DNA of 64,000 nt from Hibiscus mutabilis (Eukaryota; Streptophyta; Magnoliopsida; Malvales; Malvaceae), in contig CM033745.1 in NCBI GenBank assembly GCA_019671005.1, positions 33,259,526 to 33,323,525 of the forward strand, in the 5' to 3' direction. Below the pieces are notes generated by a model. It did no database searches, was not told the origin of the DNA, and worked only from the letters and a program-made list of their open reading frames with translations. Every line of letters begins with the position of its first letter. Position 1 is the first letter of the stretch. The position numbers and the translations under genes are program-made. This document shows positions 25,438 through 37,737 of this stretch, piece by piece.

Positions 25438-28400
25438 TATTAGGATGATCAATCAATGGTGAAAGTGGCCAAGATGGGGTGAATTGACAATTAAAAAGAT
25501 GTGGAAGCAAATTGGAAAAAAAAAAGATTGAGACACAATGAGTTATAGTAGTTCAACCTTCTAACAAGGTTTACATTCACTATCTTAGCTTTCCACTAAA
25601 GATTTTTCCCAAATTCACTAAGAATTTCTTCCTTCTTTCTAGGCTCAAGAGGAAACCTTTTACAAACTCAAAGCTTTCTACACCAAAGCTTTGCGAAAAA
25701 CTCTCTTTTACAAGAAGAAGTTTAGCAAACTAAAAATCCTCTCAAAGGCAATGAGTTTGCCCAAATACAAGTTCACTCAAACCCAATACTTGAATAACAA
25801 TGATTATAAATATGAACACTCAAGTGGGTTACAAGGATGTGACTCTACAAGCTCATAGATTGTTGGATAATTGCTTGAATGCTTAAGACTTGATCAATAA
25901 TTGTTGTTGTAGCTTTGGAGACTTGATTTTATACCCCTCATTGATTTCTAACCGTTTGGGTAGTTGAGATCATAAATATAGACGTTGGGCTGCATTTTTC
26001 CCGCAATAAATGTTGTTTGGTAGCCAGACATATCGGTACGCGAACAATTATATCGGTACCTACCATAAGAAGAAAGTAGTTGTACAAAGGGGTATCGATA
26101 CGCGGGAGGGCGTATCGGTACGAAGAGTGTATTTTACAAAGGGGTATCGATACGAACTAAGTCGTACCGGTACCAGTTTTGCTCACTGGAATCTGAGAAA
26201 GTTGAGAATGAAAAAAAGATTTCGGTACGCCTAAGGGCGTATCGGTACGGTATAACTGATTTTCAAAGTTATGATTCCAATAAAATGACAAGGAAAACGG
26301 TCGAATATTAAATGCAAAAGATTTAAAAAATCTAAACACCAGTATCGGTACACATAAAGTCGTACCGATACTCAAAGGCCATTTGGTCCCATGTATGAAT
26401 GACGTACCGATAAGGCTGTAGCGACTAAAAAAATCCGAATAAGTATCTTGTTTTTTATAAAAAATGATTTTTGGGTGATTTTCTTAAAAATTCGTCGTAT
26501 TTTGAAAATAAAAACTGGAGTCGCCACCTGTCACTTGGGTTAGGTAGAACGGACACCAAAAAATAAACCAAAGATTCTCATTCTTTTGGGTTCGGGAGTC
26601 GGTTACGTGTGAGGAAGGTTTCACACCCCCAACACGCCTAAACTTGGTACCAAATCAATTACCATTTTATTAATATCGAATTTTGTGAGTTAAAGTGACA
26701 TTTAAATTAGAATTTGGTTGTATATGCGAGTTCATTTTAAAGGGCTCTGGGGTTCGAGGAATAAACGAAAACCACCACCTACATCTTAGGTACTAGCCAA
26801 GTTTACCCTCAAAAAAGGAAATGCCGCATTGACAGTCTATATCCCGAGTGCAACATAATAAAACGCGAGATAATATAAAAACATGAAATAAAAGCATAGA
26901 TGAAAGCATAAATATTAGATTCGGATAATAATATACCATGCGAGAATTAAACATGCACGTATACGTAAGATGGCAAATACCGAAACAAATATAATAAGAA
27001 AACATCCACTGCCAACCAAAGATACAACAAGGTAAATAAAGGAAATAGCAAAGCTACCAAATGCAAGACATGCACTCTACGCATCATACTTAAAAAAGGA
27101 AGAAATTATAACGCAAAAACCATGGATTATATACGCGTAAACCACAATAATAACATACTTAAAAGGAAAGCACATACATTAAAAAGCTATATGAATAAGC
27201 ATGCATAAAGGGGCAGAATCGAAAGAACAAGAAAAAAAAAGTATGGAAATTAAAGCAGAAGCAATATATATAGGTGCCAAATTCAACGAAAAAAAAAGTA
27301 CGGGGTTAAATAAGCAAATATGCCATCCACAGGTGAATCCTTTCCGACATGGATCATCACCATAGTCTTCGGACCAACTCGAAACAAAGCAAAATTAGGA
27401 GGACCAAATCAAAAGAAAACAAAGTTGTAAAAAAAAGAAACATGGACCGAATTAAAACGTATGAAAACATCCAAGAATTGGGGAACGGATTAACATAGGG
27501 CGCAGGTATTTAAATGGCCTGAATAACTCAATTTTAAAAGCAATTAGACCAACTATATAATCCAAAAATAAAAACAAACAACCATCTTTGTTTCTTAAAA
27601 CCAGATCAAAAAGCCCTTTCACCATTCTCTGCATTGTTCTTCACGAAATGCATGAGTTCATCACGAACTCAAACACAAACTCAGGTTCCAGTGACTATTT
27701 GCCGCACTGGCCACCGTGTACCGTCGTCGGTCGTCGTTCGCCTACGCTGGCAAACAACAAAACTCAAACCAAAACCACCCTTTTAACTTCCTAAACCCAA
27801 ATCTGACCTAGGATTATCAAAAATAAGCTCTGATTTCCTTAAATCTTTAAAAAAACAGAAACCCCCCCCCCCCATTTTCTTAAAAAAAAAACGAAGGGCC
27901 TCATATCATCGGCCACTTAAGAACCATCAACCATCGGTGACAACAAGCCTTAGCCGAACGACGGTCTTCCGAAGACCAAGTGGTGAGAGACCCTAAATCT
28001 TTTTTATTCTAAAACAAAAAGAAGATATACCTCTGGAAGTTTTTTTACTTTTTTATATTGATTCGAATCTGAGTTACAAATGAATTGCTTTTATATTTGA
28101 TTCTTTTGTTTACAAAAATAAGCAACATTAATGGACAACACTATGGGTGATTTTTGAACTAAGTTTCCTCCTTGTTTTCTAATATTTTTTCCTTGCACGG
28201 TGATTGAGAGAGGACGGTGGTCATACGATGGCGACGTGATCTCCGGCGATAGGGCCACGTGGACGGGGGAGATGAGATGTTGGGCGTGTAGGCATGTGGA
28301 AAAGCTGGAGAGTCTGGCGTGCATTCCACACGCGCGTGAAGAAGCTGGGGAGGCTCTCTTAGTTTGATCTGGGTCATTGGATCAAATCTAATCTAATGGC

Positions 28401-28960
28401 TCTAGATTGGTTGCACATGGCGAAACAATAGATTAGGGTTTAGGTTATCTAATTTGAATTAGGTATGGGCCTAAAATAGGCCACATGTAATATTACTATT
28501 TGGGTTATGTAATTGGACTCTTAAAAATAATGGATTGATTTTAATTTAAATGGGTTATATTATTATTATTATTATTTGATCTATTTTCTAATAACAATAA
28601 TAATATTAAACATTAATAATTAATAATAAAAAATACTAATAATATTCGGATAAAAATGAGTGATTACAACGGCTACACACATATCGATACTCAATAGCCA
28701 TTAAGTATAAAACGTTTTTCAATAGCTAAAATTTGTATCGATACGACCAAGGGCGTATCGACACTCTTGGGCCAAAGTTGGCTATTTGAGTAAGAAAACA
28801 CTTAGAAAATATTTGGGGTTTTAGTTTTTGAATTAGGAACAATTTGAAGTTCGAATCCTTGTCATTTTGTGAGTTTTTTTGAGTACTTCAATATTTATCC
28901 AATTTAACAAATTGATCCTTAAAATCATTGTTATATCAAAATCAAAATATAAGTTTTACA
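25438..28960 (-). repeat. 5' LTR of the nested copia element, interrupted by a solo LTR
   Basis: The two LTR parts, 25438-26416 and 28674-28960, join to about 1266 bp when the insertion is removed. The outer end at 28960 (TGTAAAAC on the minus strand) matches the start of the plus-strand sister LTR at 57728, including a TTTTGATTTTGATATAAC stretch. CGTATCGGTACG and GTATCGATACG motifs occur at 26030-26410 and 28680-28770. Confidence 0.8.
26417..28668 (+). mobile_element. 2.25-kb solo LTR, Tat/Ogre-like, inside the copia LTR
   Basis: It begins TGTAGCGACTAAAAAAATCC and ends GATTACA. It is flanked by AAGGC (26412-26416) and ACGGC (28669-28673), a 5-bp duplication with one mismatch. The early GGAGTCGCCACC and GGGTTCGGGAGTCGGTTACG blocks (26517-26610) are familiar from the LTR starts of Tat-lineage gypsy elements in many dicots. 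That assignment is from memory. There is no coding frame. A poly-C/poly-A tract sits at about 27860-27890, and ATT-rich repeats occur at 28557-28640. Confidence 0.75.
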
Positions 28961-28997
28961 CATACCTATTATGACCTTAATGTCGTCTTTTAATAGA

Positions 28998-29808
28998 CAT
29001 TATGATACATGCATGAGAGGGGTCAAATTACTCATATTAAATAAGAAGTTGAAGTTGTTCGATGCAAACAACAAGGTCCAAAATGTTCCATGCATAGGAA
29101 GTGTAAAGCGGTGCATTTTAGAGAAGAAATTGAAGATGTTCTTGAAGTCTGGAACGACGGTCAACCTACGATGAATTTCCGAATAGGATCCGGGCATTTC
29201 TTGGTCAAGTTGTCTTCTGATGAATTGACCTTCATTCAGTCACCTTTCCAACGCATTTTGAAACGCATCAATCCGATGTCGGGAACTCAAGATACATCCA
29301 TTTTACTGAAGACTTTGCATGCAGAAAATTAGATACGAGATTTTGCGAAATTCAGCCCAAAAGCTAACATATAAGGCTTTGGACGAATTAAACTTGGCCT
29401 AATGTATTTATTATCATTTAAATTGATGTTTTTAGGATTGTATATACTTTAGGAATCAACCACCCTTCTCCTAAATCGTTAGGTCAAGTCCAATCCAACG
29501 GACCAAATTCTTTTTTTATTCATTTTTTGTTTTAGGTTAAAGTCATCCTTCATTTGTAAAAGGATGATGTTTTCTTCTTTGTTTTTCAAATTAATTGAAT
29601 AAAAAATTCTCTTTTGAGGTTATACTTACAAGAAGTTATCTTGTGTTTTAGAAGCAATTCTTCAAATTCGTTGAAATTTGTTGTTGATCTCCACACTCCA
29701 GGATGCCTAGTCAATTGCGATATGGACCTTGTTGTTTGCATCGAACAACTTCAACTTCTTATCCAATATGAGTAATTTGACTCTTCTCATACATGTATCA
29801 CATTATAA
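28998..29808. repeat. Inverted-repeat pair of about 85 bp around 640 bp of repeat-like sequence
   Basis: The left arm (about 28998-29080) and the reverse complement of the right arm (about 29722-29808) share runs such as AAGAAGTTGAAGTTGTTCG and GCAAACAACAAGGTCC. The interior (29150-29340) resembles a widespread plant repeat rather than a gene. The frame at 29090-29332 has no domain I recognise. I could not define element ends or a TSD. Confidence 0.5.
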
Positions 29809-29829
29809 CTTCGCTAATGATATTTTAAA

Positions 29830-31040
29830 GGGAAAACTACAAGGGTAGTCACCCAACTATCTTCATCTATCTATTTTGGTCACTGAACTAATTTTTTCAT
29901 AAAAATTATCTCTTATGTTAGATACATTTTCTGTTTTGGTCTCTCTCCGTTAAAAAATTAACAATAAAATTTTAAAAAAAATATTTTTAATCATTTCTTT
30001 CTCCTCTTCACATTATTTTTGTTTAATTTTATTCGATTAATCATGTAATTGCACATGTCAGCATTAGATTGAAGAAGAAAATCAAAGAATTGGAAACAAA
30101 AGATATGGGGATGCTGGGACTCAAACCCGCGCAACATAGAATGAAAGGGCAATGCACAAACCAATTATGCTAAGCTAGAATCTTGATATATTTAACTAAA
30201 TTAAATTAAGAAGTTGTTAAATTGTATTTAACTAAATTGTGATTAAAACTAAAAATCAAACTAGATATATTTTTTACTTCGTTCGATAATAAAAAATTAA
30301 TTAAATAATTATTTATTTAAATAATTCATAATTTAGATATAAATAATTATTTAAAATAATATTTATTTATTATAGAAAATTATAAATAATTTAAAAGTTT
30401 ATATTCTATCATAAATAAAGTTTAGTAATTTAATTTTTAAAATAATAAAATATTAATTTTATAAAATTCATTATCGAACAAAGTGAAAAAAAATTAACTC
30501 CAATTTAATTTTTAATTCTAATCACAATTTAATTAAATATATTTTAATAACTTCTCAATTTAACTTGGTACTTAAATATTTAAATTTTTATCTATGAAGC
30601 CTTGTGCTCGAGTCACTCCCTAGCTTTAATATTTTATTTTGTGTTGCTGGTAATTTAATATATGTTGAATATATATTTTAATGGAAATATATCAAGATTT
30701 TAGCTTAACATTGTTGGTTTATGCGTTGCCCTTTTATTATGTGTGGCGTGGGTTTGAGCCCCAACATCCTCATATCTCTTGTTTTTTATTTTTCTTTGAT
30801 TTTTCTTCTTCAATTTAATGGAGACACGTGTCACTATCACATTAGTCGAATAAAATTTAAAAAAAGTAATGTAAAGAGGAGAGAGAAATAATTAAAAAAA
30901 TGTTTAGCGTTAGTTTTTTAACGGAGAATGACCAAAACATGAAATGTATATAAAGTGAGGGACGATTTTAACGAAAAAATTAATTGGATGACCAAAACAG
31001 GAAAATGTGATAGTTAGGTGACAACTCGTGTAGTTTTCCC
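29830..31040. mobile_element. Foldback Mutator-like non-autonomous element
   Basis: The terminal inverted repeats start GGGAAAACTAC (29830) and end GTAGTTTTCCC (31040). They are flanked by the perfect 9-bp duplication TATTTTAAA (29821-29829 and 31041-31049), the hallmark size of Mutator-like elements. The two halves are complementary almost to the centre (near 30430), so the whole 1.2 kb could fold into one long hairpin. There is no transposase frame. Each arm holds an RNA polymerase III-like A and B box pair. The element lies about 0.7 kb upstream of the TOL start codon. Confidence 0.85.
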
Positions 31041-31731
31041 TATTTTAAAATATGTAGACTTAAAATTTATTAAATTATTTTGAATTAGGATCAAATTAAA
31101 TAGAATGTATAAATTTTGAGACTAAAATTGTTATTATACCAAATTGTTTGTCTTCATTTTTGTTGTTGTCTTCCTTGTTCACTAGGGCTTTATCCCGACT
31201 AATTCGAATCGGTCACGTCGTACACATGACTTTGGTAGGTTAGTTTCTCAATAGAAATTTTCTATATATACAAGGGTTAAAACTCAAAATTTGTTTAACT
31301 GATATACGGTTGGATATGAGCGGTCAGCAAGTAAAACCATCCGTATCAAAGCAAGTACAACTAGATATGCTACGTGTTTACTATTTTAATAACACGTGGG
31401 CAATTATAATTGGTGTTTCCTTTTATTTACGTCACCTCCTTGATACTTTTAAAATATATATATTTTTCCAACAGAAAACAAAAAGAAAAATATATATATT
31501 TGATTCATCTAGACAGAGAGAGAATAGGTGGGAGAAGCGAGGAGGAAGAGAGGAGCTGCCGATTCCTCGCTGTTTGAATTTATTTTATAAAGGTCGAATT
31601 TTTCGGTGGCGTCTTCGGTATCGCAGTTCCTTGCGACCTCTCGAGACGGTGACCGGAATTGGATTGATATATATTTTATAGTAATAATAACAATTTTATT
31701 TTGAGCGGGAATTGTTTTTTTGTGAACGGAG
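31041..31731 (+). promoter_or_regulatory. Upstream region and 5' UTR of the TOL gene
   Basis: It begins in a dispersed repeat fragment (to about 31140) that contains the target site of the foldback element. A TATATATA run at 31263-31270 and a purine-rich GACAGAGAGAGAA leader at 31512-31525 are seen. Either could mark promoter or 5' UTR, but no start site can be fixed from sequence. The frames at 31310-31681 and 31509-31826 show no family motifs and look like chance. Confidence 0.4.
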
Positions 31732-34700
31732 ATGGTGAACTCTATGGTGGAGAAAGCAACCAGCAGCTTGCTGATCGGACCTGATTGGGCTAGGAACCTC
31801 GAGATCTGCGACTTGCTCAGTCGCAACCCTGTGTATGCGTCGCACTGGATTCCAGTTTCCTCTCTATCTCTGTCTCTCTCTTTTTTTAGAATTATTGCGT
31901 CTGAATTTGGTTAATAAGAATGAATATGAAGATTGTGAACCTAGTTTCGTATCTTGTTTCCGAATTCGATTTTTTGTTGCTGAAATTCTCATAATTTTAT
32001 AGAAATTAAAGAATTTTGGTCGAAGATGTTTATCTTGATTGATAATTTCCCCCCTTATCTTCTGTGCAATATATGTAATTTAATTCATGGATGCATGTGA
32101 TAATACAGCTTTTAAATATGGGCTGATGTTGAATTTCATGTAAAGATAGTCTGGTGATAGAGACATCAACTATGTGATAGATGATTTCATTGGCTGATGT
32201 TTCAATTTTCATTTTTCAAATATGCCCTAGATTTTTAGTTAATTTAAACATGATCAGCTTAATGGTAATTATGTTGTATGCTAATGCTTTTGTTTATTAT
32301 TATTTGTGGTCATTTTCTCTGGTTGGGTTTTAGTTAGTTTTAGTCACTGTGAAAGCAGCAAGGGTTGAAATGTTTAGTTTCCTATTCAAATATAGCATTG
32401 AAACATGATTGTTGCTTATCAGGCAAGCAAAAGATATTATTAAAGGCATAAAAAAGCGGCTTGGACATAAAAATCCCAAAGTTCAACTTCTTACACTAAT
32501 TGTAAGCCCCTGAGACATTTTTACTGACTGTTGCTAATCCAGGGATATAGTTATCACTTCTATATCATCTTTTTTTGCTCGATAATAATCTATATCATCT
32601 TTTTCTTACATAGATCTAAACTCGTTTAATTTTGAACTATTTCCCATGTTATAGCTACTAGAAAGCATCATAAAAAATTGTGGGGACATTGTCCATATGC
32701 ATGTTGTAGAGAGAGAGGTTCTCAATGATATGATTAAAATAGTCAGAAAAAAGGTAAGAAGTAACTATAAAGCCCATTTTGATCTATTTTCTTCTAGTAA
32801 AACCTGTTCTTAGTTTTTTTTTTTTTTTTTTTTGTACTGCACAAGTGCAGCAGCCTGATTTTCATGTCAAAGAAAAGATATCAAGTCTGATTGACAGTTG
32901 GCAAGAAGCTTTTGGCGGAAATTCAAGATATCCGCAATATTATGTTGCATACCAGGAGTTATTGGTATGTCTACTGAGGTCTCTTATCTCCTACTGCATT
33001 TCTTGGGATCCATTTATCCATATGCTATATTTTGTTCATGATACCGTTGTGTTCAAACCATGCTGTTATATGAGTATCACTTTCACATAATGTGGCCTTT
33101 TCCCTCTTTTTAATTTCTCTGACCCAAACTGGTTTATTGTTTCAGCGTGCTGGGGCAGTATTCCCTGTGAGGAATGAGATGTCTGCCCCTGTATTTACTC
33201 CTCAAACACAACCTTTGTCCCAACATATTCGTAATTCTGATCGGCAAGAGACAGCCGAGTCTTCTGCAGAGCCTGAGTTCCCAACCCTGAGGTACTTTTG
33301 TTGTTCCTTGGCTGTTTGAGTAAAAGAATCATTTTTTTAGCGTTTGCCATTATTCCTATTCATTTTTAAGATGAACAAGGTTTTTTTTAAGAAAAACAAA
33401 AAAAAGAGGAAGAAGAAGAAGAACTCTTCCTAATGACTAATGTCTTTGTAGAAATTGTGCCACAGTAATGGTTAGGCGGAAGTCTGCTGCTTATAATAAA
33501 TTCTATTATCATTATCTTTTATTTAATTAATAAAGCTTATTGAAATAAATTTGTACTTTCTTCTCTGAGCTTTCCCGTAAGGTTCAATTGCTTAATGAGG
33601 ATAGTATTCCATTTCTAATAAGTACATATGGCTACTTTAATATTTTTATACATTAAAATAAGGGTAATTGTCTGAACAAACTTTTTATTCACTTAATGTA
33701 CATTGAAGATGGATCAAAATGAGTTATTGAGTGAAAAAAAATTCCTGCTTGTTTTAACTTCTCAATTTGGTAAACAGTGCTCCCTGTCCTTAGCAGGTAA
33801 ACATGGATGTTGTGTTCCCACTCCAGTGATTGCCCTTTTCCCTTCGAGGTAGAACAGTAGGGACTTTCCACATACTAGAGTAGTTAATAGTTGAAAAACT
33901 GTGGACTATTTGTTGTGTCATATTATTGATATTGGCATTTCATTGCTAATTCACTGTTTCCTACTTCATATTTAATCATTGGTTATGCATCTAATGTTCT
34001 TACCGGTGTTCCGTTTTATCAGTATGACAGAAATTCAGAATGCGCGTGGTATTATGGATGTCCTTGCAGAAATGTTAAATGCATTAGATCCTGTAAACAA
34101 AGAGGTATAGGTTCACAATATGAAATGTAGAGAAAAGGGATATATTTTGTTTACTTGCTAAAACAATTTTGCGTTCTTACAAGAGCATAGTAATGTGGAA
34201 TTCCTAGTGACAAGTCAGTAATTGGATTTAAAGTGACAACCGAAGTCGTAATATAACTGATCAGTGTAGTAATTTTGTTGTCTGTGGCCAAATTCATATC
34301 AGACTGTGAACCAGTTTTTCAGTGTAAACTTTTATGTTTTTCCAACACTTAGTGTGAAACTTTTCAAAATTCATTAAGAGTTTCACGCTGCTAAATCGTC
34401 TAATAATCTTTTTTTGAATATTACTTTTTTTTTCTCTAAGTTCATTTTCTATTTGCATGTTCACTGAGCTTTCTTCTACAATTTCAGGGACTTAAGCAGG
34501 AAGTGATTGTTGACTTAGTGCAGCAGTGCTGTTCCTACAAACAAAGAGTTGTTCACCTTGTTAATTCAACGACGTAAGGACACCCAGTTAAAGCAGTGTT
34601 ATCTTACATATGTTAAGTCTTAGATTTCCCGTGATCTTATTTTCAAGTTGGGTCTCTATGCCTATTGACAATTGGTTTTAGGTTGGATCGTTAACATAGT

Positions 34701-37200
34701 ATGAGAGCCCAAGTGTCTTCTGTGCTTTCTGCCTAAACCTATGTGAGATCATCCTGTAAGACTTGTTAAGCTGCATGTGAGTGGGACTGTTAAAATGGTA
34801 TTATCACACTTCTGCTAGGTCCTGGATTTCTTGTGCAAATTGGGCCTCTTCACGTACTGACAATTGGTTTTAGCTCGATGCTTTACGGTTTCATTGTTAA
34901 GCTCCTAGCTGACATAGTACATTCGTGTGGTTTGATGAATTGGTGTATCATCTGTTTTGATGGTCCTTTCCTTTATGGGTTCTTTGACACATTCCATTTT
35001 TTATTACCTGGACTTTTAGGTTATTGTGCAGTATCACTTATTTTAATGCATGACCAAATAGAGGGAGTGAAATTCTGAGTGTTGAGATCAAAGGAATTCA
35101 TTATTCCGTTCAATTATATTCTTTTTAGTGACTAGCTACCAGAGCAGTCTGTGGAAAGATTAATTTGTTTTCTATTCCATTTTTTTTGCTTACACCTCTA
35201 CATGATTGCCTCAATGAATATCTCTGTGATTCCCTCTGTGATATTTTCATTTAGTCTGGCATGTATGTTGTATAAGTTTCGTTGGTAGTTACATGTCTTT
35301 GGTATGATAGACGGAATTGTAAGAAATACTTTTTACATACAAAACACACATCACCTTTGGTTCTCTATCTCCTGTAGGGATGAGTCGCTTTTATGTCAAG
35401 GTTTAGCATTGAATGATGATTTGCAGCAAGTTCTAGCAAAGCATGAGGCGATAGCTTCGGGAACTTTTCAAGCAGACAAACCTAAGCCTGAAGTTGATAC
35501 TGGGGATGGCAGCAAACAGTCTGAAGGGAGGTAATGATGCTTCTTTGAACTGGACTAGCATATGCCGTGGATATGGTTATCAAAATTATTGGCCTTTTGT
35601 GTTGTAGTAGTGATAGAATTTTCTAAGAATAATAATGTCTATCATGTGCGTCTTCTTGTCCTAAGCATTACCCTGGAACTTGATTACAAGTTTCATATGC
35701 CATTTTTATCTTTTTGTTTTTAGGAATCCTCAGCAAAATGTAGTTGCTTGAATTTTCAGAATAAGGTTCCGTCACTGTAGGTGCTCGATTATGTCTGGAA
35801 ACCTTTTGAACATTTTCAGATATAGTGATTAGTTGTGTGTTTCACTGTGAGGGAGACTGATTTGCTTATCAAATTTAGGTTGCTAGGATTGACATTGGAA
35901 TTCATTATTGACATTGGAATTCATTTAATTATGGGTTATCTTGAATCTTATAATTAGATGTTTTCAGTAGCTTGAGCTTTACTAACACGATTCTTCTCAG
36001 ATCTACCTCGAACACAAGATCTCAATCATTGGATCAGTCATCACTTCCTGCTCCTCCTACGACTAATGGTTCAACTCCTCCGGCAGCAGTCAATCCCAAA
36101 ATGGACCTTCTTAGTGGTGATGACTACAATTTCCCAACGGCAGATGATTCACTTGCCCTTGTTCCTGTGGGAGAACCGCAACAAACAACTCCTGCATCAT
36201 CACAGGAAATGGCCCTTGTTCTCTTTGATATGTTTTCTGATGGTAACACCGCCTCCGATTCTGTTAACACCCAGTCTTCAGGCTTGGGTGGACAACCATA
36301 TTCTTCGACTCCTCAAATTCAGCAACAGAATTTTTTGACTCAAACTCAGCAGCAGAACTTTCATGCGAATGAAAATGCACCAAACATGGGATTACCTCAA
36401 TATGAGCAGCCATTAGCTCAAGGCACAGGTCCTGCCTGGAATGGTCAGCAGGTTCAGCAGCAGCCCACCTCACCCGTCTATGGTTCGTTTCTGTTTATAA
36501 TTGGCTCTTTTTTTTTTCTTAAAAAAAACTTAAATAGAGCATTTTACTTCGGGCACAGACCCTATGCTACTACTACCGAATTTATGACGTGTTTTTTGCA
36601 TGTTGAGAAGGTGCCCCAAGTACCAGTTCATTTCCACCACCACCCTGGGAAGCACAGGTAGCTGAGGCTAGCCCAGTTGCAGTTCCTCAATATCCCCAGT
36701 CAATGGTTACTCAAGTTGTTGTAACACCCCCCCTTGGACCTCAACATATGGGAAGTGATCAAGTGGTGGGTATCTACATTCAACCTATCACGACCGGTCA
36801 TTTGTCGGCAATTAATAACCAGCAACAACAGGCTGTTCAGGGAAACCAGTTTGGTGGTTTTCATCCCCAAGGAACACAATACAATATGGGCATGATTCCA
36901 CAGCAAATGCCAGTGGTTCCAAAGATGATGGCACCTACGTATTCTCCTCAACAAATATACGCTGGGCAGCTAACGGCACCCTATGGTGGCCACCGTCAGC
37001 AACAATACGTTGATCAACAAATGTACGGGCTGTCCATCAGAGATGACAACGGCTCCAGAAACTCTTCCTACCAGGTTCCAACCTCGACTTACACCCCACC
37101 AACCAAGCCTTCAAAACCAGAGGATAAGCTATTTGGAGACCTTGTTGACATGGCCAAAATTAAATCAACAAAAACCAATCCTGCAAGGCCCGGCATGTGA
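31732..37200 (+). CDS. TOM1-like protein (VHS-GAT, ESCRT-0-like ubiquitin adaptor)
   Basis: TOL proteins bind ubiquitinated membrane cargo and pass it to the ESCRT machinery for vacuolar degradation. The exons read 31732-31832, 32423-32501, 32655-32753, 32854-32964, 33146-33291, 34023-34104, 34488-34573, 35378-35530, 36001-36482 and 36611-37200. All introns are GT-AG and phases agree, giving about 642 residues. The VHS domain is at about 5-135, with the GPDWARNLEICD and KNCGDIVHMHV blocks. The GAT helices are at about 178-265 (EIQNARGIMDVLAEML to DESLLCQGLALNDDLQ). A Q/P-rich tail ends with the conserved PEDKLFGDLVDMAK motif. The start ATG opens the conserved VHS N-terminus. The gene appears intact. 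I cannot name the exact TOL paralogue with certainty. Confidence 0.93.
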
Positions 37201-37737
37201 ACCTGCAAATTTGTTTTCTTTCTTCAATATATATTTTTAATTTCTATTACATATGTATGTGGTTCTCTGTTTGTTTTCTTTTTAGTTATTCGTATGGAAA
37301 TTTTAATTTTATTGTGATATAATGTATATATGCCAATTATTGTATATATCTGTAGGTTTCTTTTAAGTGTAAAGCTTTGTTTTTCTTCTGTAATTTGGAA
37401 TTGGCTTATCGTGTCTCATAACAGACACCATCACGGGCACTGCAATCTCGTGGGCCCTCAATCATGCTGTTCATTTGGGCATAATATAAATTGTTGGTCT
37501 TAATTATTAATTACAGACGTAATGAATACTATTACAAGTAATTAATTTCGGTAAATATGATAAAAAAACTAAAATCGTGAAAGGACGGCCATAAATTTCT
37601 TATTCCAGATTTACAAAATGGATTGGCATGCTACAGAATTTCCAAGGAAACTTAACATCATAAATCATCTCTGTAAATCCAAAAAAGAAGATGAAAAATT
37701 CAATAGGCAAATGAAATGAGCAGAAACTTCCCTTCTT
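37201..37737. other. 3' UTRs between convergent TOL and EMC1
   Basis: The first 200 bases are T-rich with several AATAAA-like near-matches and are probably the TOL 3' UTR. The rest is AT-rich. No gene or repeat is recognised. The two genes are tail to tail, with 537 bp between their stop codons. Confidence 0.5.

Larger units (their letters stand above)
12648..28960 (-). mobile_element. Large nested Ty1/copia element (SIRE/TNT-like family)
   Basis: The outer ends are TGTTGGGG at 12648 and TTTTACA at 28960. They are flanked by CATAT (12643-12647) and CATAC (28961-28965), a 5-bp target-site duplication with one mismatch. On the minus strand the order is 5' LTR, primer site, gag, protease, integrase, RT, gypsy-derived segment and a truncated 3' LTR. 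Three later LTR insertions lie inside it. With these removed, its 5' LTR is about 1.27 kb. That matches the 1.32-kb LTR of the sister element at 57728, with which it shares coding sequence. The SIRE/TNT label rests on remembered family resemblance. Confidence 0.85.

Noticed and set aside
29090..29332. 80-codon frame that looks mildly protein-like
   Set aside because: The DNA resembles a common plant repeat (GGAACTCAAGATA...TTTACTGAAGAC) and lies between inverted repeats. No conserved domain is visible.
31310..31826. Open frames of 123 and 105 codons overlapping the TOL first exon
   Set aside because: They lie in the 5' UTR/promoter or antisense to exon 1, and have low-complexity composition without motifs.
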